DNA of 64,000 nucleotides from Hondaea fermentalgiana (Eukaryota > Sar > Bigyra > Thraustochytrida > Thraustochytriidae). The stretch's first letter is position 1. Each line of letters begins with the position of its first letter. A program made the translations under genes and the position numbers. Shown piece after piece: positions 40,359 through 49,659 of the stretch. The notes beneath the pieces were generated by a model, which did no database searches, was not told the origin of the DNA, and worked only from the letters and a program-made list of their open reading frames with translations. The DNA lies in contig NPFB01000122.1 of NCBI GenBank assembly GCA_014084085.1, positions 1 to 64,000 of the forward strand. The letters are read 5' to 3'.

Positions 40359-41028
40359 AGTGCGTGCGAGTGCTTGCGAGAGCGTGCGTGCTTGCTTTCG
40401 TGCTTGCTTGCTTGCTTGCTTGGCGTGCTGTCACTTTGCTTTTCGTCGCATTACGTCTACGCCAGTAAAGTTTCGGTGCCTCTACTTGTCATCATGTTCG
40501 TCCAGTCGGCTCCCCTTGGATGGTGCTACGGCGCTTTCAGCCACTCCGGCGAGATCCGCTCAACGGAAACCTAATCCGTGTCTTGTATTATACCTCCAAT
40601 TTGAAATTTCCTTTTCGTTGTTTACAAGACCCAGATTTATTTGTTCGTTTTTGCAGATCGTAGCTTTCGACGCAGAGCTAAAAACCAAGCTCCAGGCCCT
40701 GGTCGCGAGGCATTTGTACCAGTGGCTTACATGCGTCGCTCAAATTTGACTCTGTCGACCTGAAAGTGGAAACTGATAAAGTATACACGTCGGTGTGCAC
40801 ACCACCGCCCTTTTTTTCCTCATGCAACGGATGTTATGTTGAACGCGCGTGTGGAGGCTTGGGCTTTTTGTGAGTGCGCCGACAACACGGGTAGTGCAGA
40901 TGAAAAGGCACGTACAGCAAAGTTCTGCGCACTGTAATTGGTCATCGAACACATATCCTTATAGAAAAGCCATATCCAAGAGGTCTATACTCGTCATACC
41001 ACGAAATACTATTTCTCCAAACAAGTCA
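39797..41028. promoter_or_regulatory. Intergenic region upstream of the cyclase, with GCGT/GCTT repeats
   Basis: 1.2 kb between the start of the cyclase gene and the stop of the ELP3-like gene, both minus-strand. It contains a purine/pyrimidine-alternating (GCGT)n and GCGA-rich block (about 40255-40390) and a short (GCTT)n run (about 40396-40420). No coding frame is supported; the long open frames here are translations of the repeats. Confidence 0.6.
40255..40425. repeat. (GCGT)n / (GCTT)n simple-repeat block
   Basis: Imperfect GCGA/GCGT units, a clean (GCGT)n core at about 40320-40360, then GCTT units. Alternating GC/GT sequence of this kind can adopt Z-DNA. Confidence 0.85.
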
Positions 41029-42918
41029 TCAGCCTGTAATCGTCTTGATCAAATAGCTGCCTTCGCCCTCGAGGCGATAGCCAAGTCGACGATAATATGA
41101 GCGCGTCCCTACGCCAGCAATAACAGCAATTCTGGTCATCCTTGCGCCGAGTGCAAGACGCTCACACTCGGCCATGAGGCGCGCACCAAAGCCCGTGTGC
41201 TGGGCAACGGAGGATTTTGCCACCTTCTCCGTCTTGGATGCGCGAGTCGGAACGAGTTTTCCGTACACATGAAGCTCGCGCACAAGAGCAACGCCTCCGC
41301 CATTGAGTTCTGGAAAAGCGGTCTCAGGGGGCGGATTCTGATCTGGCACGCGAAGTCGCACAAAGCCAAAGAGAGTATCTTCGTCAGGTGTTTCAAAAGA
41401 CAGAAAGTGCTCGGTACCATCTGAACCACGATAAGAGCGTTGACGGAGGACTGCATCCTTGAATCTCCCTTGCTGCAGGCGAACTTCGCGACAGCGCATG
41501 CAGCGACACTTGAGACCGCGTGCCTCCATCTGATTGACGAGTCCTTGCCGCCAATTTGTTTGACAAACGCCACCGAGAATATAGGTGCTTGGAATGTCTC
41601 GAACAATGCGGTTGAGACGAATCCAGGGGTGAATTTGAGATTTGAGATCAATGACAACCTCGGCCAGATCCTCATCGGAATACGGAGCGTACTCTCCACG
41701 CTCGTGCCATTTGGAAATGACGGTCCAGGGTGTGACTTCGCAAGGATATATTTTCCACTGATCTGCTTGGAGGTCAGGATTATAAAGCATTTCTTGAAAC
41801 ATGACCTTGTCGGACTCTGGGGTGGCGCCGGGCAGACTGGGCATCAAATGAACATCGATTTTGAAAGCTGCATCCTTGAGTAGCCTGATGGATCGTTTGG
41901 CGTCTGCGCACGTGCAGCCACGATTGATTTTGGCAAGAATTGCATCATCGGTGGACTGAAGTCCAATTTGTACGCGGGTGCAGCCATAGCGACGGAGACG
42001 CCGAAGTTCATCGTTGTCAACGCAGTCGGGCCTCGTTTCAAGAGTGAGACCGATGATTTTACAAAGCGCATCTTCATTCTCGCGCTGCTCGTCGGCCAGC
42101 GAACGACGCGGTCGGCGATGCTCGGGCCGACACGAAAGAGTGTTGGCTGCGTAAAAGAGATCTCTGCAAAACGCCTCTTGGTACTGCAGAGGATAGGAAC
42201 TCCATGTTCCACCCAGAACAAGAAGCTCGACTTTGTCGCAAGGATGACCATTCTGCATGAGAATATGCGCGCGATCAGTGAATTGAAGAACTGGATCGAA
42301 ACCATTTTGGTTCGCTCTGAGCACCGCCGGCTCATCGCGCAAGTACGAGCGGGGCTGACCTGGCTGGTTCGGACAGTAATAACAGTTGTAAGCACACGAG
42401 AATCGCTGCTTTTCACCGTCAACATCAGGGTACGGGCTGGTGAGCACGGTGATGACGAGGACGCCCGAATCGGACTTGGATTTTTTGGTGATAAGCACTC
42501 GCTCGACAACCTCGCACCGATTCAGCTTTCCCTCTGTAACCATGGCGCGATACGCGTGCAAGAGCTTGGCCTTGCGCAGATTCGCGCGGCTATTGTGCAG
42601 AACTGGCACGAAGAGTGTATTAAAGCTTTCCAGGGTTGATTCGTCTGCCAGCCCAAGGTGATGCCGATCCTTTCGCGATAGAGTCTCGTCAATGTTCGCA
42701 TCTCCGTTGCCGCTTTCTACTCGCTCGACAATGGCAATTACCTCGCGCAGCACGCTCTCCACGGTGGGCCACTCGTCCGCATTGACGAGACCATCGGTGC
42801 GTCGAAATATATCCTCGAGGTCGTGATTCTCATACCAGAGCTCGCACTCGCCGACATTTTCCTGCGCTGCACCGCCGGCCTGCCATGCGATGCGCCCGGG
42901 CACCGCGTCGGACGCCAT
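41029..42918 (-). CDS. ELP3-like radical-SAM / GNAT acetyltransferase, divergent type
   Basis: 629 residues combining an N-terminal helical region, a radical-SAM domain (about 155-430) and a C-terminal GNAT acetyltransferase domain (about 480-629). ELP3 is the catalytic subunit of Elongator, which begins the cm5/mcm5 modification of wobble uridines in tRNA. The radical-SAM cysteines are C175, C179 and C182 (CAYNCYYC, the classical CX3CX2C), followed by PNQPGQPRSYL. Downstream ELP3-family blocks are clear: ETRPDCVD, YGCTRVQIGLQS, LMPSLPGATPE and RDIPSTYILGG. The GNAT core has ELNGGGVALVRELHVYG, QHTGFGARLM and GVGTRSYYRRLGYRLEG. Canonical eukaryotic ELP3 has a longer spacing between its first two cysteines (GNICVYCPGG type), so this is probably a second, divergent ELP3-like lineage rather than the Elongator subunit itself. 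It is divergent from the RBM39-like gene, 230 bp between starts. Confidence 0.88.
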   Translation of the reverse strand: MASDAVPGRIAWQAGGAAQENVGECELWYENHDLEDIFRRTDGLVNADEWPTVESVLREVIAIVERVESGNGDANIDETLSRKDRHHLGLADESTLESFNTLFVPVLHNSRANLRKAKLLHAYRAMVTEGKLNRCEVVERVLITKKSKSDSGVLVITVLTSPYPDVDGEKQRFSCAYNCYYCPNQPGQPRSYLRDEPAVLRANQNGFDPVLQFTDRAHILMQNGHPCDKVELLVLGGTWSSYPLQYQEAFCRDLFYAANTLSCRPEHRRPRRSLADEQRENEDALCKIIGLTLETRPDCVDNDELRRLRRYGCTRVQIGLQSTDDAILAKINRGCTCADAKRSIRLLKDAAFKIDVHLMPSLPGATPESDKVMFQEMLYNPDLQADQWKIYPCEVTPWTVISKWHERGEYAPYSDEDLAEVVIDLKSQIHPWIRLNRIVRDIPSTYILGGVCQTNWRQGLVNQMEARGLKCRCMRCREVRLQQGRFKDAVLRQRSYRGSDGTEHFLSFETPDEDTLFGFVRLRVPDQNPPPETAFPELNGGGVALVRELHVYGKLVPTRASKTEKVAKSSVAQHTGFGARLMAECERLALGARMTRIAVIAGVGTRSYYRRLGYRLEGEGSYLIKTITG

Positions 42919-43148
42919 CGTGGTGTTCTGCGCAGCTCCAAGTCCGCTGGCACTCTTCTTCTTCTTCTACTGCTTTTGCTTCTTGCGTCCATGGCACCGA
43001 CAACAGCCAGCCATTGTAGGCTATACTAAACTATACTAACTGTAGTAAACAAGTTTCCAAGCAACCAGAATGGCAAGTTTTGTTTGTTTTTGTTTGTCTT
43101 TGTTTTCGTGTGTAAAAATGGGAAAAGACGGGAAAAAGATCAAACAAA
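42919..43148. promoter_or_regulatory. Short bidirectional promoter region (ELP3-like / RBM39-like)
   Basis: 230 bp between head-to-head ATGs. It includes CTT/TTC-rich sequence next to the ELP3-like start and a TGTTTGTTTT-type T/G-rich stretch before the RBM39-like start. No TATA box stands out. Confidence 0.55.
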
Positions 43149-45374
43149 ATGCAAACAGAGATTGGTCTTCACCGCGCGAAGATGGACGCACGCGAGGACC
43201 GCGCTGCGCCCGAGCGCGTGCGAAGCGGGGAAAGGGAACGCGAGGTGGAGGGCCACAAGGAGGAGGAGGAGCGCCGCCGACCGCAAGACATGGCGCCGAA
43301 GTCAAGGTCGATGGAAGAATCGGGGAGGAAGAGGAAAGCGAAAAAGGGGAAGGGGAGTGGTGAGCGTCGGCCACGCGCTAGGAGTAGAACGAGCGCGAGG
43401 GGGTCGACGAGGCGGAGGCGCGGGTCGTCGTCTTCCTCGTCATCTGGCTCGTCTTCCTCGTCGTCGTCGTCGTCTTCTTCCTCTTCGTCTTCTGTTTCTT
43501 CAGCTTCTTCTTCATCTTCATCGTCGTCGTCGTCGTCGTCGTCTTCGTCTTCGTCTTCTTCATCTTCGTCACGGTCATCCTCAGCATCATCGATGGCATC
43601 CGTGCATAAAATTCGAGAACAAGGCGGCTCCAAGACGGAGAGCCCACCGCCTCATAGTCGTAGGTCGCGCTCATCGCGTACATCGAGGTCCCATGGAAAG
43701 GAAGGTGGACGCTCTCGGTCTCCACGTCAAAGCCCGAGCAGGGAGATGATGAGGTCTCGAAGTCGCGAGGGCAGGCGTAGCTACAGACAAAGTCACAGCA
43801 GAAGTCCAAATTATTATCGTCGTGATCGCGACTCACGTTACCGCGATGACCGACACGAGCGCTCGAGGTCGAGAGCTTCGAGATATCGCTCGCCACCGCG
43901 ACACAGGTATTATGAGAGAGACTACAGGGATTATGACAGGTACAGGCGACGCTCAAGGTCGTATGACCGGCGGCCTTCTCGTAGCCGTGAGCGGTCGCCG
44001 GCATTCCGCGGCGATGATCAGGCCGCTCGGGATGCCCGAACTGTGTCCGTAACGCAGTTGCAAGCGAGAGCGGAGAAGAGAGACGTGCGTAAGTTCTTTG
44101 CAAGCGTTTGCGCCGTGGAGGACGTTCAGTTGCTTCGCGACCGACAGGGTAAATCGAAAGGAGTTGCGTACGTGGAGTTGAAGACACCAGAAGATCGTGA
44201 AAAGGCGCTGCAGCTCTCAGGTAAACCTTTTGTTTTTAGTGACGGCCGTCAGGGATTCCCGTGCGTCGTCACGGCTGCAGATGTCGTTGTGGGTGGGGCG
44301 TCAAGTGTGACGCCAACTTCTGCCTCAACACGTGCCACCTCGGCAAAAGATGTTCCGGAAGACTACACGCGGGTGTACTTGTCCAATTTGCTCATTGCTT
44401 TCAATGAGGAAGATGTCCGTAAGCTTTGCGTGGAATATGGCGATGTGAGGAGCATTGACGTACTGCGCAATCCGCACACCAGAATCTCTCGTGGTTTCGC
44501 CTATGTGGAATTCAGCGATACGGACGGCGCACATCGCGCGGTGAGAGGCTTGAATTTGAAAGTTGTGGAAGGCCAGCGTCTTCGCGCCAAACCTGCACGC
44601 GGGCACAACAAGGTCAAGGGTAAAAGTGACAGCAGACCAAGTTCCGCCTCTGCCAGGGCCAATGGCTCCACCGGTTCCACCGCCGGTGCCGCCGCCGCCG
44701 CCACCACCAACATCCATGCTCCACGAACCTCGGATCGCGATGGAGACAGTAGGAAGGCTGATGCTGACGAGAAAGGTAACCAAGGTTCTTCGCACCGGTC
44801 TTCCTCGACGTCCGCGGCTACCTTGTGGGCGTTGGATGGTGGCTCGAAGCGCGGTGTGGCGATGACGCCAGCCGATCGCCTTTCTCTCATGGCGGAGCTT
44901 GGCGGTGGGCGCGGCAGTGAAATGTTGCGTGAAGCGAACGCCAAGGCGCAGCAGGCGAGCTCAGCAAAGGCAGCCGTGGCAAGTGCGAACGATGTTGCAA
45001 AGCCAGCAACTGCTGTGGCGGCAGCTGCGGCGGTTACGCCGACATCTAAGGGTCAGCTGGGTGCGAGTCAAGCGTCGGCACAGGACCTACGCCACCTTGT
45101 GATTTCGAATATGTTCGACCCGAAGTCTGAAGAAGGCCACGATTGGGACAAGGAAATTGCCGAAGATTTGCGCGATGAGTGCGCAAAGTTTGGTAAGGTG
45201 ATCTCTTGCGTCGTTGATCGTCACAGTCCCGAGGGCAAGGCCTTTCTTGCGTTCAGCTCACCTCAGGAAGCTGCTGCTGCAGAAAAAGTTCTGCATGGGC
45301 GCTGGTTCGATAAACGACAGCTCAAGGTTCGCTTTCTCACGGAGGCTGCCTTTCGTGGCCAGCTGCCAAAATAG
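43149..45374 (+). CDS. RBM39: RBM39-like SR splicing factor (RS domain, two RRMs, UHM)
   Basis: 741 residues in a single frame. Order: charged N-terminus, a long serine run (about 91-140), an Arg/Ser-rich RS domain with RSRS/RSRE repeats (about 175-285), RRM1 (about 296-375), RRM2 (about 404-480, with RGFAYVEFSD as RNP1 and VYLSNL as RNP2), an Ala/Gly/Ser-rich linker, and a C-terminal third RRM of the UHM type (about 646-741). The UHM has LVISNMFDPKSEEGHDWDKE and GRWFDKRQLKV, closely like the UHM of RBM39/CAPER-alpha, which binds ULM peptides of SF3B1/U2AF. A nuclear splicing role follows. The start is uncertain: M1, M12 and M49 are all possible. It lies tail-to-tail with UFL1, 81 bp between stops. 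Confidence 0.88.
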   Translation: MQTEIGLHRAKMDAREDRAAPERVRSGEREREVEGHKEEEERRRPQDMAPKSRSMEESGRKRKAKKGKGSGERRPRARSRTSARGSTRRRRGSSSSSSSGSSSSSSSSSSSSSSSVSSASSSSSSSSSSSSSSSSSSSSSSRSSSASSMASVHKIREQGGSKTESPPPHSRRSRSSRTSRSHGKEGGRSRSPRQSPSREMMRSRSREGRRSYRQSHSRSPNYYRRDRDSRYRDDRHERSRSRASRYRSPPRHRYYERDYRDYDRYRRRSRSYDRRPSRSRERSPAFRGDDQAARDARTVSVTQLQARAEKRDVRKFFASVCAVEDVQLLRDRQGKSKGVAYVELKTPEDREKALQLSGKPFVFSDGRQGFPCVVTAADVVVGGASSVTPTSASTRATSAKDVPEDYTRVYLSNLLIAFNEEDVRKLCVEYGDVRSIDVLRNPHTRISRGFAYVEFSDTDGAHRAVRGLNLKVVEGQRLRAKPARGHNKVKGKSDSRPSSASARANGSTGSTAGAAAAATTNIHAPRTSDRDGDSRKADADEKGNQGSSHRSSSTSAATLWALDGGSKRGVAMTPADRLSLMAELGGGRGSEMLREANAKAQQASSAKAAVASANDVAKPATAVAAAAAVTPTSKGQLGASQASAQDLRHLVISNMFDPKSEEGHDWDKEIAEDLRDECAKFGKVISCVVDRHSPEGKAFLAFSSPQEAAAAEKVLHGRWFDKRQLKVRFLTEAAFRGQLPK
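43430..43575 (+). repeat. Serine-codon repeat tract in the RBM39-like gene
   Basis: TCN-rich low-complexity run (tcgtcg, tcttcc, tcttca) encoding about 45 nearly consecutive serines. Read antisense it gives a long Asp/Glu frame, which is an artefact. Confidence 0.85.
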
Positions 45375-45455
45375 ACGCCCCATCCCCCACACACACACAA
45401 AGAAAACAAAGAAATGAGAACAACAAAAGTCAGAATAAATATAGAACAAGCCAGC

Positions 45456-47747
45456 CTACTTTCCCTTGGAAGGATTTTTCAAAGAAGCAAAGGCATGGAC
45501 GCGTTGAAAAAGTGCGTCATCAACAGCACCACCACTAACAAGCTCACGCAGATCGTCTTGACGCGCGGGCGATTGTTCCAGACAGACACATGCAGGTTCA
45601 ACCAAGGACGCAAAAATAGCCTCCTCACTCTTGTCCAAGGGAGACTGCGGAATTGGAAGTGCAAGCTGCTTGCACTGTTGCAACACAAGCACTGAAACGC
45701 AAGCGCCCAGGAAAGTTTCCGATGTAGTCTTAACAGCTTGTTCGAGCAAATGGGTCCTTCGCGCTTGCATCCGGGCACGTTCCGCCTTTTTGTCGATGGC
45801 GCGAACGACAAAGCAACACTCGCGGCCCCCTGTCTCGATACTCTGCAAAACGCGAGTAGAATTCAGAGCCTCGGCGGAAACGCGCCGGCAATCGCCAACT
45901 CCTTCTGCTTTCCCTCCTTGCACCGTATATTCATGATTGCTGTCCCGAGATGCTTCCTCGCACTCGCTGAGCGCGGCGAGTAGCGCCGTACGCGCACTGC
46001 AGCGTTCGGGAAGTTTATCCTGAGCGGCTGCCCAGCAAATTTCGGCCGACTTCCAAGCCGGATTAAAGAGCACGTTGCCGAGACTTGCGGTGCCAACACT
46101 GCTTCGCACACGCGTAATTTCATTTCCTTCGAGAGGCTCGCCGTGCTGAATGCATTGATGCTCGACCATGAGACCAACCAAGGGCATCGCAAATCGTGAA
46201 ATAATGAAGCGGTCGAGGTCTGCGGTCGCTGTCGGGGACAGTCCAAGAGCTCCCAGTCGCGAAGCGGCCTTGACAAACATTTGAATGTCCGCGTAGAGCT
46301 CTGCGAAGGTTGCTTCAATCTGACTTTGCCTTTGCAAAAGAGCGGCAGCTCCATGAAGAATGACCGAGCTGTTCGCCTCCGCCTTGGCGCGGGCGAGCGC
46401 TTTTTTGTAGTAGGGCTTGAGTTCTGTGCAAACGAGTGCAAGAACGTCTGAAGCGCGTTGTAACTGCGGAAATTCTGAGCCAACTAGATCTTCAATACTC
46501 TCCTCCTCCGTGGAGCGTAAACCTCTGCTAGATTCTGCATGGAGCGTTTGCGCATCTCGCGCGATTGTTTCCAAATGGGCTTGTATTGCGTCAAGTAAAG
46601 AACGACTGATGACAACGCGTTGTCCAAGAATCTTGGCGCGGCGCGCTGAAGCATCGCACTTTTCGAGCAAATTGATGAAGTCGGCATCAGAGACTTGGGT
46701 GGGAATGAGGCCTTGCGCAGCTACATCGAGCCACGCTTTGTTTGAAATGGCTTCGCTGACCGAGGCGTCGAGAGCTTCGAGCGCCGTCGAAGAGATTATG
46801 CATGAAGACAGCTCTTGCGCTTTCGGAAAAGTGACACGCACAAAGCCAAGTGCGGTCCCCGAGGTGAGGTGAAAGGAGCGCACAACGTTTCGAGGGAGGC
46901 AGTGATTCTGTGAGAAATAGTCGTCAACAGCCCGGCGCTGTCTGGCTGCAAAGCTGGCTGGAATGAAGTCTCCATTGCGAACACTGCCCAGCTTTTGCAA
47001 GTCGATCATGTTCGCGGCGACGTTTGGCCGCAAGAACACGCTCTCCAGCTCGCTCATTTCCATCTCGGCGGCTTTTGCAATTTGACTCAGGGACGTTGGT
47101 TGAGTGATTGCGAGAAGAGCCCCTAGTACCTTGCGCGACAGTGCAGCCTCGTAGGCATCTGTGCGTAGCACATTTCCCTGCAAACGCGCGTTCCGAATGA
47201 TGCCATTTGCGATACCATGTTCTACGGTATGGCGCGCAAATTCGACCGGCACAGCGTGATCTGTGGCAAGTGCGCCAAGTGTTATTGAGTTGAGCCCATT
47301 ACCGAGCAGCTCGTCGATTTCACGACAGAGTGTGTTGCGAAAATCTGAAGAAACGATCTCAAGTGCAGTCAAAAAGGACAACTTGGCGACGCCTGCTTGA
47401 TCCGAGAGTGCGGGCCCGGCAATATCGTCGGACTTCGTCTCCTCTTCGTTCCTGACGAGACTTTGCGCTGCAGACTCTACGATGGTAAGATCGAGATCGA
47501 GGGTTGCTGCCATCTCGTCAAGGCGAGCGCGGCCTCCGCGCCACTTGACCTCTTGGCATATTTCCTGGCGCAGACGTTCTGGCGTGACAAACTCATTCCC
47601 TGACAACGAAAAGACGAGCTCGAGTTTCTTTTGCTCACGAAGCTTCAGCACGAGTTCCACCACGTTGCGCTCCGAGAGCCCCCGCTGGGTCTCCGCGGCT
47701 TGTGCGGTCTCGAGCGCCTCCGCCAGCGCCGCCAGCTCCTCGTCCAT
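45456..47747 (-). CDS. UFL1: E3 UFM1-protein ligase 1 (UFL1)
   Basis: 763 residues from the ATG at 47747; human UFL1 is 794. UFL1 is the ligase subunit that transfers the ubiquitin-like UFM1 to targets such as ribosomal uL24 at the ER surface, working with DDRGK1 and CDK5RAP3. The N-terminal block GLSERNVVELVLKLREQKKL, then FVTPERLRQEI and WRGGRARLDE, matches the diagnostic UFL1 N-terminus. Winged-helix-like segments follow (ALLAITQPTSLSQIAK), then a helical C-terminal half ending KNPSKGK. The frame remains open about 1.3 kb further upstream, but that part reads as antisense of the PI31 gene and GC-rich promoter, so I start at MDEELAALAEAL. Its presence implies a full UFM1 pathway in this organism. 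It shares a divergent promoter with PI31. Confidence 0.93.
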   Translation of the reverse strand: MDEELAALAEALETAQAAETQRGLSERNVVELVLKLREQKKLELVFSLSGNEFVTPERLRQEICQEVKWRGGRARLDEMAATLDLDLTIVESAAQSLVRNEEETKSDDIAGPALSDQAGVAKLSFLTALEIVSSDFRNTLCREIDELLGNGLNSITLGALATDHAVPVEFARHTVEHGIANGIIRNARLQGNVLRTDAYEAALSRKVLGALLAITQPTSLSQIAKAAEMEMSELESVFLRPNVAANMIDLQKLGSVRNGDFIPASFAARQRRAVDDYFSQNHCLPRNVVRSFHLTSGTALGFVRVTFPKAQELSSCIISSTALEALDASVSEAISNKAWLDVAAQGLIPTQVSDADFINLLEKCDASARRAKILGQRVVISRSLLDAIQAHLETIARDAQTLHAESSRGLRSTEEESIEDLVGSEFPQLQRASDVLALVCTELKPYYKKALARAKAEANSSVILHGAAALLQRQSQIEATFAELYADIQMFVKAASRLGALGLSPTATADLDRFIISRFAMPLVGLMVEHQCIQHGEPLEGNEITRVRSSVGTASLGNVLFNPAWKSAEICWAAAQDKLPERCSARTALLAALSECEEASRDSNHEYTVQGGKAEGVGDCRRVSAEALNSTRVLQSIETGGRECCFVVRAIDKKAERARMQARRTHLLEQAVKTTSETFLGACVSVLVLQQCKQLALPIPQSPLDKSEEAIFASLVEPACVCLEQSPARQDDLRELVSGGAVDDALFQRVHAFASLKNPSKGK

Positions 47748-48279
47748 GGCCGCCGCTGCTGCCGCCGGCCGGGCAGCCGGGGCCGCGTCGCGGGGCCTTC
47801 TCTGCTCGCCGCTGGCCTCGGGCCGGGGCTGCGGCAGCGGCAGCAGGTCTCTGTCTGCCCGCCCGGCTCGGCTGGCGCGGTCCCGGCTGCCTCGTTCGTT
47901 CGCTTTCCTGCTTTGCTTTGCCTTCGTGCGCCTGCTCCATGGCCTCGCCGCGCCCTGGCGACCCACGCGCGGCAAAGACCGAACGCGGCCTCGGGCTTCC
48001 CAGCGCGCGAACTCGCGCACGGGCGACGCGAGGCGCGCACGGGCGACGCGCGGCGCGGCGCGGCGAGACGAGCCGAGGCGAGACGAGTCGCGCACGCGGG
48101 CTCTGCGCGGCGCCTCGCTCGGGGCAGATTCGAACTCGCTCGGCCTGGCGGGCGCGGCGGCAGACAAGATATCTTCGCCGGGAGCGCGCCGCGAGAGCGC
48201 GAGGGGGCGCGGGCGCGGCCTGTGCGCGCGAGCGGCGCGGGCGTTGCGGCCAGGAAGCGCGAGGAGGCAGCCGCGGACA
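47748..48279. promoter_or_regulatory. GC-rich bidirectional promoter of UFL1 and PI31
   Basis: 532 bp between head-to-head starts, extremely GC-rich, with short direct repeats of GCGCACGGGCGACGCG near 48015-48050 and GGCGAGACGAG-type repeats near 48060-48085. Open frames crossing it on both strands are composition artefacts. The two genes both serve protein quality control, so co-expression is plausible. Confidence 0.6.
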
Positions 48280-49659
48280 ATGAGCGGGTCGAGCTGGACG
48301 CCGAGCACCTGGGCCGACGTGGCCGCAGTCGGGACCGTGTGCAGGACCGGGGCCGAGAGCGAGGAACTCTCCAGCGCACGCGGATTCGTCGAAACGCTGA
48401 GCGCCCAGCATGGCGAGCAGGAGATGAGAAAGGAGGTCGAGGCGGCAGCGAAAAAGGTGCTTGGATCCCTGGGCCACTTGGCGCTCTGTGATGTCGCCAA
48501 GCTGAGCAAGCCCTCAGATGTTCTCATGGCTGCGGTGCATATCATCGTGCTGGGCAGCGCCGAGGCTCTACGGGTGGACATGAAGCCCAGTGGCACAGCG
48601 CACGACGATGAGGATGATGAAGACGATGAGGACAACGATGAGGACGATGCGCCCAAGAATGGCAACTCCGCGTGGTCTTCGGATGCCAATTGGCCCGAGG
48701 TCTTTCCCGATGGCTGGCTAGTGGACAGACCGCGTTCGTATTCGATACGGTATAATCTTTCTTCTTCAGAAGCGGCGCGACAGGCCAAGCTCGAAGGCAA
48801 AACCTTTGTCCTCAAGGGAGTTTTGATGAGTGGATCATCCCTGCTTGTGAGCGCGATGCTCGAAGGCACTGGCGTCGATGCAGATCCTGTGTCCGCGGCA
48901 CTGCGCGTAAGCGACTTTGTTGCGGGAGCGGGCAGAAGTGCCGTGGACGCTGCGCGAGAAGATGGAAGATTGGGTCTGTGCGGCCTCATTACTGCGGCAA
49001 GCGCGTTGCAGCTCGGAGAGGTTGTACGGAGCGAGGTTCTGCGTCCTCTCTTGGGAAAACTCATTCCTGCAGAAGATGCCTATGTGAGCACCGAATCGCA
49101 AGAAAGCAATCGAGACAACGGCGAGCGTGGATCGGGACGTGCGCGTGCTGATCTGCGCGTCCCGCTACAAGGCCGGGATCCACGACGAAGTGGTGGTTTC
49201 GGGATGCGAGGTGGACGCGAGCTGGTGCCGCCTGGTCCCATGGGTGGCCCTGGCGGCTTTGGCGATGACTTGTTGCCTGGAGGCGGCCTTGGCCAAGGGG
49301 GGATGCTCTTTGGACCGGGAAATGCGGCCTTTGACGGCCGCTTTGGCCCAGGCGGCGGCTTCGGCGGACCGGGGCCAGATTATGACGATGACGATGGCAT
49401 GGGCGGTTTTCCACCTGGGGTACCGCCTGGCGCAAGATTCGACCCCTTTGGCCCTCCAGGTATTGGTGGCCCTGGCGGAGGTGGTCGTGGTCCGGGCCCA
49501 TTTGGACCCGGTGGCTCTCGCAGTTCCCGCAGCTCTCATAGCTCGCGAGGTTCACGTGCGTCCGGCAGTCGGGGAGGGCCCGGTCGAACGACGTTTCCTG
49601 GCGAACCGGACCCTGACCATATGCGACCCCCTTTTGGTTCAGATGATATGTTCTCTTAG
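48280..49659 (+). CDS. PSMF1: Proteasome regulator PI31 (PSMF1)
   Basis: 459 residues, longer than human PI31 (271). The N-terminal part (about 1-210) fits the FP domain shared with FBXO7, interrupted by an Asp/Glu run (about 110-126). The C-terminal part (about 290-459) is the Pro/Gly-rich proteasome-binding tail: PPGARFDPFGPPG is the PI31 hallmark, and the end PDPDHMRPPFGSDDMFS aligns with the usual DHL.PP..DDMY ending. PI31 binds the 20S proteasome and acts in its regulation, assembly and transport. I start at 48280 (MSGSSWTPSTWADV); the open frame further upstream is GC-rich promoter and antisense UFL1. The final residues are M-F-S where other PI31 proteins have a HbYX-like M-Y-L, and the tail carries more Gly repeats than usual. 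Confidence 0.9.
   Translation: MSGSSWTPSTWADVAAVGTVCRTGAESEELSSARGFVETLSAQHGEQEMRKEVEAAAKKVLGSLGHLALCDVAKLSKPSDVLMAAVHIIVLGSAEALRVDMKPSGTAHDDEDDEDDEDNDEDDAPKNGNSAWSSDANWPEVFPDGWLVDRPRSYSIRYNLSSSEAARQAKLEGKTFVLKGVLMSGSSLLVSAMLEGTGVDADPVSAALRVSDFVAGAGRSAVDAAREDGRLGLCGLITAASALQLGEVVRSEVLRPLLGKLIPAEDAYVSTESQESNRDNGERGSGRARADLRVPLQGRDPRRSGGFGMRGGRELVPPGPMGGPGGFGDDLLPGGGLGQGGMLFGPGNAAFDGRFGPGGGFGGPGPDYDDDDGMGGFPPGVPPGARFDPFGPPGIGGPGGGGRGPGPFGPGGSRSSRSSHSSRGSRASGSRGGPGRTTFPGEPDPDHMRPPFGSDDMFS

Noticed and set aside
40235..40749. Open frames rich in Cys/Arg/Val over the GCGT repeats
   Set aside because: They are translations of a simple repeat present in all frames and carry no domain.
43169..43633. 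Minus-strand Asp/Glu-rich frame
   Set aside because: It is the antisense reading of the serine-codon repeat in the RBM39-like gene.
47482..48279. N-terminal extension of PI31 to 725 residues
   Set aside because: The added part is antisense to UFL1 exon sequence and promoter and shows only Arg/Ala/Gly-rich composition.
47748..49064. N-terminal extension of UFL1 to a 1202-residue protein
   Set aside because: The extension is antisense to the PI31 gene and GC-rich promoter; UFL1 homology begins exactly at the internal Met at 47747.
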